From Pseudomonadota bacterium (GTDB lineage Bacteria > Verrucomicrobiota > Verrucomicrobiia > Limisphaerales > SXTU01), in assembly GCA_009924135.1 (NCBI GenBank), contig RFSE01000002.1, positions 26,005-90,004 on the forward strand: 64,000 nt of DNA, written 5' to 3'. Positions 1 through 7,684 of the stretch are shown piece after piece. Both the position numbers and the translations under genes were made by a program. Every line of letters starts with the position of its first letter. The stretch's first letter is position 1. Below the pieces are notes generated by a model. It was given only the letters and a program-made list of their open reading frames with translations, was not told the DNA's origin and did not search any database.

Positions 1-572
1 TTGAACAGGATGAAGTTGGGGAAGCGCGCCGCGAGTTCGGCCACCGTTTCCGGCGTCATCTCGTTTTGCGTGACCTGGGGGAGCTGGTAGAGCGCGGTGG
101 GAAAGCCGAGTTCGAGAATGCCGGCGAGCGCGTCGCGGATGGCTTCCTGCGGCAGGTCCGCGCCTTTCGGCGGGCAGACGGTGAAGGCAGTAGTGTTTCG
201 GGTTTCGGGTTTCGGGTTTCGGGCAGAAACTTCCCGGCCCCAATCACGTAAGACGGAATACGCATCACGCGCCTCCGTCTTCAGCACTCCGATGAGCAGA
301 TGCAGCCCCAATTGAGTTGTTTGCTCCAGCGCGAGTCCGAGCAGCTCCCGGATTTCCGCATCGGACATTTCCCAGCCGTCACCTGTGGAGCCGGGGATGA
401 GAAAGCCCTTCACATGCGGCGCGAGATGGCGCAGGTGAGCGGTGATGCGGGCGTGATCGAGGGAACCGTCGTCCCGATAGTGCGTGAGCAGCGGACACCA
501 GAGCGGCGGGATGCCGCGTGGGAAGAGGCGGGCGTGCCAGTCGGCGCGGGTCGCTGGAGGTTGCGGGCTCAT
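1..572 (-). CDS. DapA/N-acetylneuraminate lyase family protein, 3' end outside window
   Basis: This reading frame is missing from the ORF track because it runs off the left edge. Read from the ATG at 572 it gives MSPQPPATRADWHARLFPRG, then a TIM-barrel start with PGSTGDGWEMSDAE, which matches the (S/T)GE-type motif region of dihydrodipicolinate synthase/NAL class I aldolases. It continues with GFPTALYQLPQVTQNEMTPE. The Schiff-base lysine would lie beyond the window, so the substrate cannot be told; family members cleave or form 2-keto acids. The frame is open throughout and contains an in-frame heptanucleotide repeat encoding ARNPKPETRNT, an obvious insertion compared with the usual fold. No partner gene is visible upstream. 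Confidence 0.82.
   Translation of the reverse strand, partial: MSPQPPATRADWHARLFPRGIPPLWCPLLTHYRDDGSLDHARITAHLRHLAPHVKGFLIPGSTGDGWEMSDAEIRELLGLALEQTTQLGLHLLIGVLKTEARDAYSVLRDWGREVSARNPKPETRNTTAFTVCPPKGADLPQEAIRDALAGILELGFPTALYQLPQVTQNEMTPETVAELAARFPNFILF
195..222. repeat. Heptanucleotide tandem repeat (GTTTCGG)x4 inside a CDS
   Basis: Four perfect copies of GTTTCGG occur in tandem. They lie in the coding strand complement of the DapA-like gene, and the reading frame stays open through them (NPKPETRN-like peptide). Repeats of seven bases of this kind are known as STRR sequences in filamentous cyanobacteria. Four other loci in this window carry heptamers with different cores. Confidence 0.9.
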
Positions 573-590
573 CGTAGAAAAAGCATTTCA

Positions 591-710
591 GCCACAGATA
601 CACACAGATGAGCACAGATGGTAAACACTTTGGGCAGCTTGCTGCTGTCATCCGGCAGGTGAAGCCCGCTCACCGCGCAAAATCTGTGTCCATCTGTGTT
701 CATCTGTGGC
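591..710. repeat. Inverted repeat of CACAGATG-type units
   Basis: The left arm at 591-620 (gccacagatacacacagatg...) and the right arm at 681-710 (...ttcatctgtggc) are near-perfect reverse complements of about 30 bp, with about 60 bp between them. Each arm is itself a roughly 10-bp periodic repeat of CAGATG/CATCTG. It fills the 217-bp gap between the DapA-like gene and the MFS gene. Both flanking genes are transcribed leftward, so a folded RNA could act as a terminator, although no T-run follows. The same architecture recurs at 39257-39592 and 62657-62733 with different unit sequences. Confidence 0.85.
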
Positions 711-789
711 TTCCTGATTTGGCCGCGTTCCCACCTGCCGCCCTAAGGCTCGCGGGTCAATCCGCCTCCTGACCTCGGCGGCCGCGGGT

Positions 790-2502
790 TTAGTGCTTCT
801 CCTCGGCGGGCGGTTCGGGGAGCAGGAAGCTCAACCCCAGACCGATGGCGTAAACACCGGTACCGGTGATGGCGGCGGCCAGGGCGACTTGTTCGAAGGT
901 GTTGCCGGGCAGTTGCGGGGCGATGATGTTAGCGGTCAGGAACGCCGCTGAAGTGCCGATCATGCGGCCGCCCACGTTGGTGGCGAAGCTGCCACCGGTG
1001 CCCCGCAGGTGGATTGGGAAAATCTTCGGCAGGTATTCGCCGAAGTAGCTGAACTGCGCCACGGTAAGAAAGCCTGCCGCCGCCATGCCGAACTGGAACA
1101 GCCCCGGCTGGTCGCGGAAAAGCCATACGTAGGTCAGCGGGAAAATCAGCAGTCCCGGCACCTGGAACAGGCGCAGGAGCTTGCCCCGGCTCATCGCCAC
1201 CACGAGCAAGGCCGCGAGCACGATGCGCCCGCCCAAGCCACCCAGTTCCTGCCAGAGCTGCACGGTATTACCACGGGCCTTGATCGCCGTGTCGAACGGT
1301 TCTTGTTTCGCGCGGTTGTCACCGATGAGCTTAAGAATCTTCTCGCGCTCGATGATCGCCTTCTTTGTATCCGGTTTGCCTTCCGTAAGCTTGGTCAGGC
1401 TGGCGTCCAGTTCGGCGAATTTGTTGGTCGAGGCGGCAAACTGGGTTTTCAACTCCGCCTTCTTCTCGTCCGGGGTCGCCGGGTTTTCGATGCCGTTCCG
1501 CAGGCCGCGCTGGGCGATGCGCAGCTTCGCCCGGTTCGCGGCGAGTTCCAGCAGACCGGGGACTTCGCCGGTAACCTTGCGGAAGTCCACCATCGCGGTG
1601 TCCAGCTGCCTGTTGAGTTCCCTGGCCTCATCCTGCAGGGGCTTGAGCGACTTGCGCTGCTCGGCCAGATCGGCCAGGCCGGGGGCGACGCGCAGCGGAG
1701 TCATCTGCAACGCGCCAAAGGCCGCGCCGTAGGCACAGGCGGACAAGCCGGCTGTCACGAGCGTGATCTTGCGCAGACCGGGAGAGAAAAGTTCGCCGAA
1801 GCTCGGGCGTTTGAGCGTGCCGGACGCGCGGCCCTCGCGCCACACCTTCGATTCCGGCACGAACGGCAGCAACAGCGCGATGGGAATCGCCGGCAGGAAA
1901 CCGGTGAGCAGGGTGTACCGCCAGGTGGCGTGGGTGTTGAAGATCTCCGGCACGGGCAGCGCCGGCAGGTCGTTCGCGTGCGCCACGATCCAGACGTTGA
2001 TGCCCGTCACCACCAGGCCGCCGACGGACGCGAAAGCCTGCGTGTAGCCGAGGGCCATTTCCTTCATCCGCTTGTCCGGGAACAGCTCCGCCAGCCACGT
2101 GATCGCTGCAATGAACTCAACGCACACGCCGATGAACGTGGTGCAGCGGAAGAAGATGAAGACCGGCAGAGTGGTCGCAAACGCTGCCGCGCACGGCGAG
2201 AAGGCGTAGAGGAAGATGCTCGCCGCCATGATGGTCTTGCGCCCGAAGCGGTCGATGAGCCAGCCCCCCAGCAGGCCGAACGTGCCGCCACAGAGGGCGG
2301 TGAGCCACAGCAGGTTGCCGGTCCATTGCGTGACGACGGGATTGTTCGGCGGCAACGAGAGCAGCTCCGCAATCGCGGGGACGGCGACGAGGGGCGTCAT
2401 CAGCAGCTCGTAGGTGTCGAAAAGAAAGCCGATGCTGGCGATGGTGAGGATCAGCCACTCGGTCAGGCCGAGCTTCGGAGCGGGCGTCTGCGGAGAACTC
2501 AT
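790..2502 (-). CDS. MFS transporter with internal coiled-coil insertion
   Basis: The 570-aa protein has the usual N-terminal six-helix bundle (residues 15-215), with the loop 2/3 motif GGWLIDRFGRKT (residues 79-90) and a PESKVW stretch after helix 6 that recalls sugar-porter-type MFS. The C-terminal bundle starts near residue 425. Between the halves, residues about 272-420 are hydrophilic and rich in K/E/L heptads (LADLAEQRKSLKPLQDEAR...), predicted to be coiled coil and far longer than a normal MFS central loop. The substrate is unknown. The start at 2502 (MSSPQTPAPK) precedes the first helix directly. No operon partner is evident. Confidence 0.85.
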   Translation of the reverse strand: MSSPQTPAPKLGLTEWLILTIASIGFLFDTYELLMTPLVAVPAIAELLSLPPNNPVVTQWTGNLLWLTALCGGTFGLLGGWLIDRFGRKTIMAASIFLYAFSPCAAAFATTLPVFIFFRCTTFIGVCVEFIAAITWLAELFPDKRMKEMALGYTQAFASVGGLVVTGINVWIVAHANDLPALPVPEIFNTHATWRYTLLTGFLPAIPIALLLPFVPESKVWREGRASGTLKRPSFGELFSPGLRKITLVTAGLSACAYGAAFGALQMTPLRVAPGLADLAEQRKSLKPLQDEARELNRQLDTAMVDFRKVTGEVPGLLELAANRAKLRIAQRGLRNGIENPATPDEKKAELKTQFAASTNKFAELDASLTKLTEGKPDTKKAIIEREKILKLIGDNRAKQEPFDTAIKARGNTVQLWQELGGLGGRIVLAALLVVAMSRGKLLRLFQVPGLLIFPLTYVWLFRDQPGLFQFGMAAAGFLTVAQFSYFGEYLPKIFPIHLRGTGGSFATNVGGRMIGTSAAFLTANIIAPQLPGNTFEQVALAAAITGTGVYAIGLGLSFLLPEPPAEEKH

Positions 2503-2575
2503 GGTGCGGAATTGGACACGAGCCGGGCAGGCCGGACAAGGGTTTTGTTACGCACCCGTATTATTTTGCCGGGGC

Positions 2576-2601
2576 GCGGCTGGGGCGCGGAGACCAGCCG
2601 C
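2576..2601. repeat. GC-rich hairpin between MFS and DGQHR genes
   Basis: GCGGCTGG at 2576-2583 pairs perfectly with CCAGCCGC at 2594-2601 across a 10-nt loop. It lies in the 225-bp non-coding gap 2503-2727, downstream of the minus-strand DGQHR gene. No U-tract follows, so it may be a repetitive palindrome rather than an intrinsic terminator. I see nothing else coding in the gap. Confidence 0.45.
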
Positions 2602-2727
2602 AGCGGCTGCGCCTGGCTGGAGGCGTTAAGTCGTTATGCGCCCGCTCGGCGTTCCGACGTTGCTGCGGCTGATCCCGCGCCGAGCGGGACACAGCCGCGC
2701 TCCGGGAAAAAGCCGTCGTTCGTCCGT

Positions 2728-3876
2728 CTATTCTGCCGCCCGGGTGCGCTTGCGCAGACCGATGGCTACGGCGAGTTCCCGGTGGATGGTGGCGACGCGC
2801 TCGGTCTGGCCCTTGGCCGGGAAACGGGCGTAAAAGCCCTCGCTGAGGAAGCTGTCCGTCAGTTCCAGCCACGGGCTCAGCCGCTGTGCCCAACGCTCGG
2901 CCCGACCCTCGACCGGCAAGGGGTCTTGTGCGGTGAGTTCGGCGGCCACCCGGATGAGCGCCTTGAGCGTGACGGGCTTGGTGATCATCCAGTCCTTCTG
3001 GCCCCACTGGGCGCTCCACGTCTGGGCGGCGGCCCTGAGCAGGTCGCGCAGGGCGAGGTAGTAGCAGTACGCGTGATGCTTGGTGGCCCCGGCTTTCTGG
3101 ATGCCCGGCCATTCCTGGCGCACCCAGCGGTGGACTTCGTTGAACAGCTCGGCCTGGAGAATCCACTTCTCCTGCCGGCTGCGCCCGCCGAGGCGATTGA
3201 TGCGGTACCGCAGCGGGCTGTCCTCGGCGCGGTAGAGCTGTTCGGTGATGTCGGCGGCGAAACGGCGGTCCGGATCAGCCCAGGAGACCTTTTCGTAGAG
3301 GTCCACGAGATGGCTCTTGTTGATGCGGGTGGGCGTGGAATTGATGATGACGAACATCTCGGTGGCGAAGTCCTCGCTGCGGCCGTCGAAGATGATGCAG
3401 GGGACGCGGATGTTCTTCGCCTCCTCCGGGTGCGTGCGGGCGTAGAACTCCAGCGCGGCCAGGCGGTGCTGGCCGTCGATGATGAGATATTTCTCGTCCG
3501 GCTCGGTCAGTTGCCCGACCCCGCTGCCGTCCGACCAGGCAGTGAAAGGCAGGGACTGCGGGGTGAACAGCAGCACGGTGCCGGGAATAAGCGGTTGCGT
3601 GACGGCGGTCTCGTAGAAATTTCGGATGGCCTTGACCTTGGCGTGAGATAGATCGCGCTGGAAGGCCTGGTCGCTGCGTTCGACGCGGCCGATGAATTGG
3701 GCGACATCATCAGGATGCTCCGGAGGCGGCTCGGCGGCAATGGAGCCGGCTTCGTCGCCGTAATAACGGCTGATGAACCGGACCTTTTGGAGGAGCTGCT
3801 CTGGGGAGTAGGAGGCGAAGTAGAACAGGGCGTCCTTCTGGCGGATTTGGGTGGCGATCATGGTAAGCGAGTTCAT
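2728..3876 (-). CDS. DGQHR domain-containing protein
   Basis: The 382-aa protein contains the signature DGQHRLAALEFYAR, followed by IFDGRSEDFATEMFVIIN and STPTRINKSHLVDLYEKV. This is the DGQHR domain shared with DndB, the regulator of DNA phosphorothioation, and with orphan homologues of unknown role that have a ParB/Srx-like fold. No dndA/C/D/E, dpd or restriction gene lies nearby, so a DNA-modification role is not supported by context. The start at 3876 (MNSLTMIATQIRQKD) is followed six codons later by a second ATG that could also be used. The gene stands alone between the MFS gene and ffh. Confidence 0.8.
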   Translation of the reverse strand: MNSLTMIATQIRQKDALFYFASYSPEQLLQKVRFISRYYGDEAGSIAAEPPPEHPDDVAQFIGRVERSDQAFQRDLSHAKVKAIRNFYETAVTQPLIPGTVLLFTPQSLPFTAWSDGSGVGQLTEPDEKYLIIDGQHRLAALEFYARTHPEEAKNIRVPCIIFDGRSEDFATEMFVIINSTPTRINKSHLVDLYEKVSWADPDRRFAADITEQLYRAEDSPLRYRINRLGGRSRQEKWILQAELFNEVHRWVRQEWPGIQKAGATKHHAYCYYLALRDLLRAAAQTWSAQWGQKDWMITKPVTLKALIRVAAELTAQDPLPVEGRAERWAQRLSPWLELTDSFLSEGFYARFPAKGQTERVATIHRELAVAIGLRKRTRAAE

Positions 3877-4026
3877 GTGAGCGTTCAGGTTACGCTCCTA
3901 CTCTGACTGCTAGTGCGGCGGACCAGTAAAATCAACGTAAATTCAACGTTGAAAACGTGAAATGATTGGGGCCGGCGGATGCACGGGATGAATGAAGGCC
4001 GCCGTGGGCGGCTCGTCAGCGACAGT

Positions 4027-4092
4027 ATTCAGTGTTCAGTCATCGGTTCGATAACGACTGATGACTGATGACTGATGACTGAACACTGATTG
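4027..4092. repeat. Heptanucleotide repeat hairpin (GACTGAT family) downstream of ffh
   Basis: GACTGAT is repeated at 4056-4076 and continues as GACTGAA and CACTGAT to 4090. The segment 4027-4047 (attcagtgttcagtcatcgg) is the reverse complement of the right end of this array, so the whole element folds into an approximately 20-bp imperfect stem. It lies 13 bp beyond the ffh stop codon on the transcribed side and could double as a transcription end. The repeat shares the GTGTTCA word with the element at 36507. Confidence 0.85.
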
Positions 4093-4104
4093 CTTTCCCT
4101 CCGG

Positions 4105-5439
4105 TCACTTCATCCCCGGCATCCCGCCCATCTTGCCCATCATCTTCTGGAACTTGGACATCTTCTTCATCATCTGCTGCATCTGGGCGAACTGCTGGAG
4201 CAGCGTGTTGACCTCGGTGACAGTCACGCCGCTGCCCTTGGCGATGCGCTGACGACGTTTCGCGTTGAGCAGGTTCACGTTGCGGCGCTCCTGGGGAGTC
4301 ATGGCGCAGATGATGCCTTCCTTGCGGCGGAAGTCCTTCTCGGCCTTGCTGAAATCGGTGCCCTTCGCCATTTCGGCTCCGCCGGGCAGCATGCCCATGA
4401 TGTTCTCGAGCGGTCCCATTTTCTTCATTTCGCGGAGCTGCATGAGGAAGTCCTCCAGGTTGAACTGCCCCTTGCGCATCTTCTCTTCGAGCGCCATCGC
4501 GGAGTCCTGGTCAATCCGTTCGGCGGCTTTCTCGACGAGCGACACCACGTCACCCATGCCCAGGATGCGCTGGGCCATGCGCTCGGGATGGAACGGCTCG
4601 AAGTCATCCAGCTTCTCGCCCACACCCATGAACTTGATGGGCTTGCCGGTGACCTCCCGCAGGCTGAGGGCCGCGCCACCGCGCGCATCGCCGTCCAGCT
4701 TGGTGAGGATGGAGCCGGTGAGTTTGAGTGCCTGATCAAAATGCGTGGCGACGTTGACCGCCTCCTGGCCGGTGGCGGCGTCCAGTACGAGGAGAATTTC
4801 CTGCGGCTGGATGAGGTCACGGAGCCGGACGAGTTCCTGCACGAGCACCTCATCGATTTGGAGGCGGCCGGCGGTGTCGAAAATGATGACGTTGCGGCTC
4901 GTGAGCTTGGCGAGCTGCTGGGCGTCGCGCGCGATTTTCAACACGTCCGTCTCGCCGCGTTTCAGGAAGACCGGGACTTCGAGCTGTTTGCCCAGCGTCT
5001 CGAGCTGATCCATGGCGGCGGGCCGGTAAACGTCGCACGCCACCAGCAAGGGCTGGCGGCCCTGCTTTTTGAGCCAACTGGCGAGCTTGCCGGAGCTGGT
5101 GGTTTTGCCGGCACCGTGCAAACCGACCATCATGATGCACGTCGGACTGGCGGACAGATTGAGGGCGGAATTCTGCGAGCCGAGCAATGCGACCAGCTCG
5201 TCGCTGATGAGTTTGATGATCTGCTGGCCGGGATGGATGCTCTGGATGACCTGCTGGCCAAGGGCCTTTTCCTTCACGCGCTCGATGAAGTCGCGCGCGA
5301 CCTTGAAGTTTACGTCGGCGTCAAGCAGCGCCAGCCGCACGTCGCGAAGGGAGTCGCTGACGTTGGACTCGGAAATCTTGCCGAGGCCGCGGAGGTTGCG
5401 GAAGACGTTCTGGAGTTTGCCGGACAGCGAATCAAACAT
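4105..5439 (-). CDS. ffh: Signal recognition particle GTPase Ffh
   Basis: The SRP54 GTPase binds 4.5S RNA and signal peptides during co-translational membrane targeting. From the ATG at 5439 (MFDSLSGKLQNVFRNLRG) the protein is 444 aa, the normal Ffh length; the 520-aa frame in the ORF track adds 76 upstream residues that do not resemble any Ffh. Visible parts are the helical N domain, the G1 loop GLHGAGKTTSSGKLA, DVYRPAAMDQL, the G3 region DTAGR and the G4 motif TKLDGDARGG. A methionine-rich M domain follows, ending MMKKMSKFQKMMGKMGGMPGMK. It stands alone on the minus strand. The upstream 470 bp hold a pseudogene fragment on the opposite strand. Confidence 0.97.
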   Translation of the reverse strand: MFDSLSGKLQNVFRNLRGLGKISESNVSDSLRDVRLALLDADVNFKVARDFIERVKEKALGQQVIQSIHPGQQIIKLISDELVALLGSQNSALNLSASPTCIMMVGLHGAGKTTSSGKLASWLKKQGRQPLLVACDVYRPAAMDQLETLGKQLEVPVFLKRGETDVLKIARDAQQLAKLTSRNVIIFDTAGRLQIDEVLVQELVRLRDLIQPQEILLVLDAATGQEAVNVATHFDQALKLTGSILTKLDGDARGGAALSLREVTGKPIKFMGVGEKLDDFEPFHPERMAQRILGMGDVVSLVEKAAERIDQDSAMALEEKMRKGQFNLEDFLMQLREMKKMGPLENIMGMLPGGAEMAKGTDFSKAEKDFRRKEGIICAMTPQERRNVNLLNAKRRQRIAKGSGVTVTEVNTLLQQFAQMQQMMKKMSKFQKMMGKMGGMPGMK

Positions 5440-5477
5440 GGCGTGGATTCTGGTAAGCGGCGGGAAAACTGCCAGCC

Positions 5478-5822
5478 CTTTCGCGCGGGCGGCAGGTTTT
5501 GGTTTGCGGGACCGGTGGATTTTGCATCCTTCCGGCCATGCATGTGCTGCCGATCTTTTCCGGCGTCTTCCACATCTTCTCCGGTGGTCATTTGTTGCTG
5601 GCCGGGGCTGCCCGCCTGAAATCGACAAGGTGCTGACGCAGCGCGGGCTCAAGGCCCCCAATGTCATCCTGCTGCCCGACCGGCCGCCAAGCCCCGGCGA
5701 GTCGCAGGCCGAAGTATAATCTCCGCTCTACCACCACCGCTCCTTCGGCGGAAAACAAGACAAGGAAGAGCCGCTCCTCCTGCTGGCCAATGCCCGCCGT
5801 GTCCAAGCTGCACGGGACCCCC
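5478..5822 (+). pseudogene. Decayed copy of the 5' end of the MBL/cNMP fusion gene
   Basis: This stretch aligns over about 345 bp with 9103-9443: about 60 bp of upstream sequence plus the first roughly 95 codons of the gene at 9163. Its ATG at 5538 gives MHVLPIFSGVFHIFSGGH against MHVLPIFPGVFYISTGGH in the intact gene. Two extra bases near 5604 (gccggggctgcccgcc versus gccggctgtccgcc) break the frame, and a TAA follows the equivalent of GESQ. Homology ends after the CACGGGACC/GCGCGGGACC region. The remaining 5823-5913 has only a short open tail (YVINGACYFKHDLNFERPGD) that I do not recognise. The region is also the only space for an ffh promoter. Confidence 0.85.
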
Positions 5823-5913
5823 TTGAGCGGCGAACTACGTGATCAACGGAGCCTGCTACTTCAAGCACGACCTGAACTTCGAGCGCCCTGGTGACGCCGT
5901 CGATTAACTGCGT

Positions 5914-6864
5914 TCAGGCCGGGACCGTATTGCCACGTGTGGAGAGGGCGGCGAAGGATTTGAGCTTCTGGCGGAACGAGGCAACGACTTCCTCGATGAG
6001 CGGGTTGCCAAACCGCCGGGCCATGGTGATGGCGTAAAATCGCTCGGCCAGCCCGGGCACACGGATGAGCGTGCGGAGCTGGGGCGATTGCAGTTCCCGC
6101 TCGACGACGATGCTGGGCACCAGGGCCAGTCCGTGACCGGATAGTGCCAGCAGACGCAGCAGCGCCATGTCGTCCACCTCGGCCCGGATGTCGGGCTCGA
6201 GCCGCGCCCCGGCCAGCAACTGGTCGAAATCCGCGCGCACATGACTCTGGCGGGTGGGCAGCAACAACGGCACGCCCCGGAGCCAGGCCGGGAATTTGCT
6301 GCGGCCCGGGCGGACTTTCGTGCTGCCCGCCAGAAAGACCGGGGCCTCGCCGAGCAGATGGTTGTGAATCGTGTGTTCCTGGTCGGCTCGCAGCGGGATG
6401 TTGGAGAGCACCAGATCGAGCTTGTGCTCGTGCAACAGGCGCACCATTTCGGCCAGCCCGCCCGCCAGCACCGTCACCCGCGTGTCGCCGCGTTCCAGCA
6501 GCGGCTGGATGAAATCAAACTGGAGGTTCTTGGACAGCGGCCCGATGGCGCCGATGCGCAACTGCTTTTTCTCCTTCCCCGTCTGCCGGAGCCGGTCCAG
6601 CAATTCACGGTCGGTGGCGAAGATGGACTCGGCATGCTCGAAGGCGATGCGCCCGGCTTCGGTCAGGTGCAGTTGCCGGCTGCGTCGCTCGAAGAGCGGC
6701 TGGCCCAGCCAGCCTTCCAGTTCGCGCACCTGCTCGCTCAGGGTGGACTGGGAGACCCGCAGCACCTCTGCCGCCTGCGTCATGCTGCGATGCCGGGCGA
6801 TGACCCAGAAATGGCGCAGGTGGTGGTAGTTCAGCCAGGTCTGGCTGGGCTCTTCGTTTTTCAC
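5914..6864 (-). CDS. LysR-family transcriptional regulator, NhaR-like
   Basis: The sequence LNYHHLRHFWVIARHRSMTQAAEVLRVSQSTLSEQVRELE is the winged-helix DNA-binding domain typical of the NhaR branch of LysR regulators. A periplasmic-binding-protein-like effector domain follows (RIGAIGPLSKNLQFDFIQPLL and onward). The ORF track starts at a TTG at 6921, only 23 bp from the divergent carbonic anhydrase ATG. I prefer the GTG at 6864, which leaves about 80 bp for two promoters and places a perfect LysR-type palindrome just upstream. The N-terminus is therefore uncertain by 19 residues. The divergent position next to carbonic anhydrase, sbtA and sbtB suggests it controls inorganic-carbon uptake, possibly in response to Na+, pH or CO2 (inference). 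Confidence 0.85.
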   Translation of the reverse strand: MKNEEPSQTWLNYHHLRHFWVIARHRSMTQAAEVLRVSQSTLSEQVRELEGWLGQPLFERRSRQLHLTEAGRIAFEHAESIFATDRELLDRLRQTGKEKKQLRIGAIGPLSKNLQFDFIQPLLERGDTRVTVLAGGLAEMVRLLHEHKLDLVLSNIPLRADQEHTIHNHLLGEAPVFLAGSTKVRPGRSKFPAWLRGVPLLLPTRQSHVRADFDQLLAGARLEPDIRAEVDDMALLRLLALSGHGLALVPSIVVERELQSPQLRTLIRVPGLAERFYAITMARRFGNPLIEEVVASFRQKLKSFAALSTRGNTVPA

Positions 6865-6867
6865 ATG

Positions 6868-6884
6868 GTTCGGAATAACCGAAC
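6868..6884. promoter_or_regulatory. Putative LysR operator palindrome
   Basis: GTTCGGAATAACCGAAC is a perfect 6+6 inverted repeat with a 5-bp spacer. It contains the T-N11-A arrangement expected for LysR-type regulators. It lies between the lysR-like gene and the carbonic anhydrase gene, 3 bp upstream of the proposed GTG start of the regulator and 60 bp before the ATG of the divergent gene. This position suits both autorepression and activation of the carbon-uptake operon. Confidence 0.6.
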
Positions 6885-6944
6885 GATAGCATCGCAACAA
6901 TCTATTTTTCCATTCCTCCAACCAGACCTAGGTTGCGGCCGCAT

Positions 6945-7676
6945 ATGAAACAACTCATGCAAGGATTGACACCTCCTACCGGGGCGGCCCTGTTGCTCGC
7001 CCTCTCACTCCTGACCGCCGGCTGCCAGACCGGCGGGCACCCATCCGCCGTCGCACCGCCCACGCGAACCGAACAACAGGCAAGCACGCCCACCCAGGTG
7101 CGACAACGCCTGGCGGACGGCAACGCGCGCTACGTCGCAGGCACGCCGTTGGCGCGGGACTGGGCCACGGCCCGCACCGCCACGGCGGGCGGACAATTCC
7201 CCTACGCCGCCGTCTTAAGCTGCCTGGACTCCCGGACCTCGGCCGAAATCATTTTCGACCAGGGACACGGTGAGATTTTCAACGCCCGCGTGGCTGGCAA
7301 CATCCTGAATGACGATATCCTCGGCAGCTTGGAATTCGCCTGCCAGGTCGCGGGCGCGAAGCTCATTGCCGTGATTGGGCATACGGAATGCGGGGCGGTC
7401 AAGGGTGCGTGCAGCGGGGTACAGCTCGGGCATCTTACGGGCCTGCTGGAGCGCATCAAACCGGCTGTGACCGAGGTCAGCGGCGGGCAGTCGGTGGAGC
7501 CAGCCACCCAGCCACAGCTCGTCAACGCCGTGGCCGAGGCCAACGTCCGGCTCGTTTTGCGGCAGATTCGCGAGCGCAGCCTCGGGCTGCGCGCCCTGCT
7601 GGACGCCGGCAAAATCGGCCTCGTGGGCGGCCTTTATGAGCTGCACTCCGGCCGGGTCAACTTCCTGAACGAATAA
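6945..7676 (+). CDS. Lipoprotein beta-carbonic anhydrase
   Basis: The ATG at 6945 starts a lipoprotein signal peptide with lipobox LLTAGC (lipidated Cys27), so the mature enzyme should be membrane-anchored outside the cytoplasm. The beta-class zinc site is complete: Cys93 and the Asp95-Arg97 dyad in SCLDSR, then His146 and Cys149 in GHTECG. Length is 243 aa. It would interconvert CO2 and bicarbonate on the outer side of the inner membrane. It is followed 8 bp later by sbtA, then sbtB, so it probably feeds bicarbonate to the transporter. The ORF-track start at 6933 is an upstream TTG and is not needed. Confidence 0.92.
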   Translation: MKQLMQGLTPPTGAALLLALSLLTAGCQTGGHPSAVAPPTRTEQQASTPTQVRQRLADGNARYVAGTPLARDWATARTATAGGQFPYAAVLSCLDSRTSAEIIFDQGHGEIFNARVAGNILNDDILGSLEFACQVAGAKLIAVIGHTECGAVKGACSGVQLGHLTGLLERIKPAVTEVSGGQSVEPATQPQLVNAVAEANVRLVLRQIRERSLGLRALLDAGKIGLVGGLYELHSGRVNFLNE

Positions 7677-7684
7677 GCACCACC

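Noticed and set aside
1009-3651. 880-aa plus-strand ORF across the MFS and DGQHR genes
   Set aside because: It is antisense to two well-supported minus-strand genes, has no family features and a charged low-complexity composition typical of GC-rich shadow frames.
4090-5619. 509-aa plus-strand ORF opposite ffh
   Set aside because: It mirrors the entire ffh gene; its His/Leu/Glu-rich sequence is the complement of conserved ffh codons.
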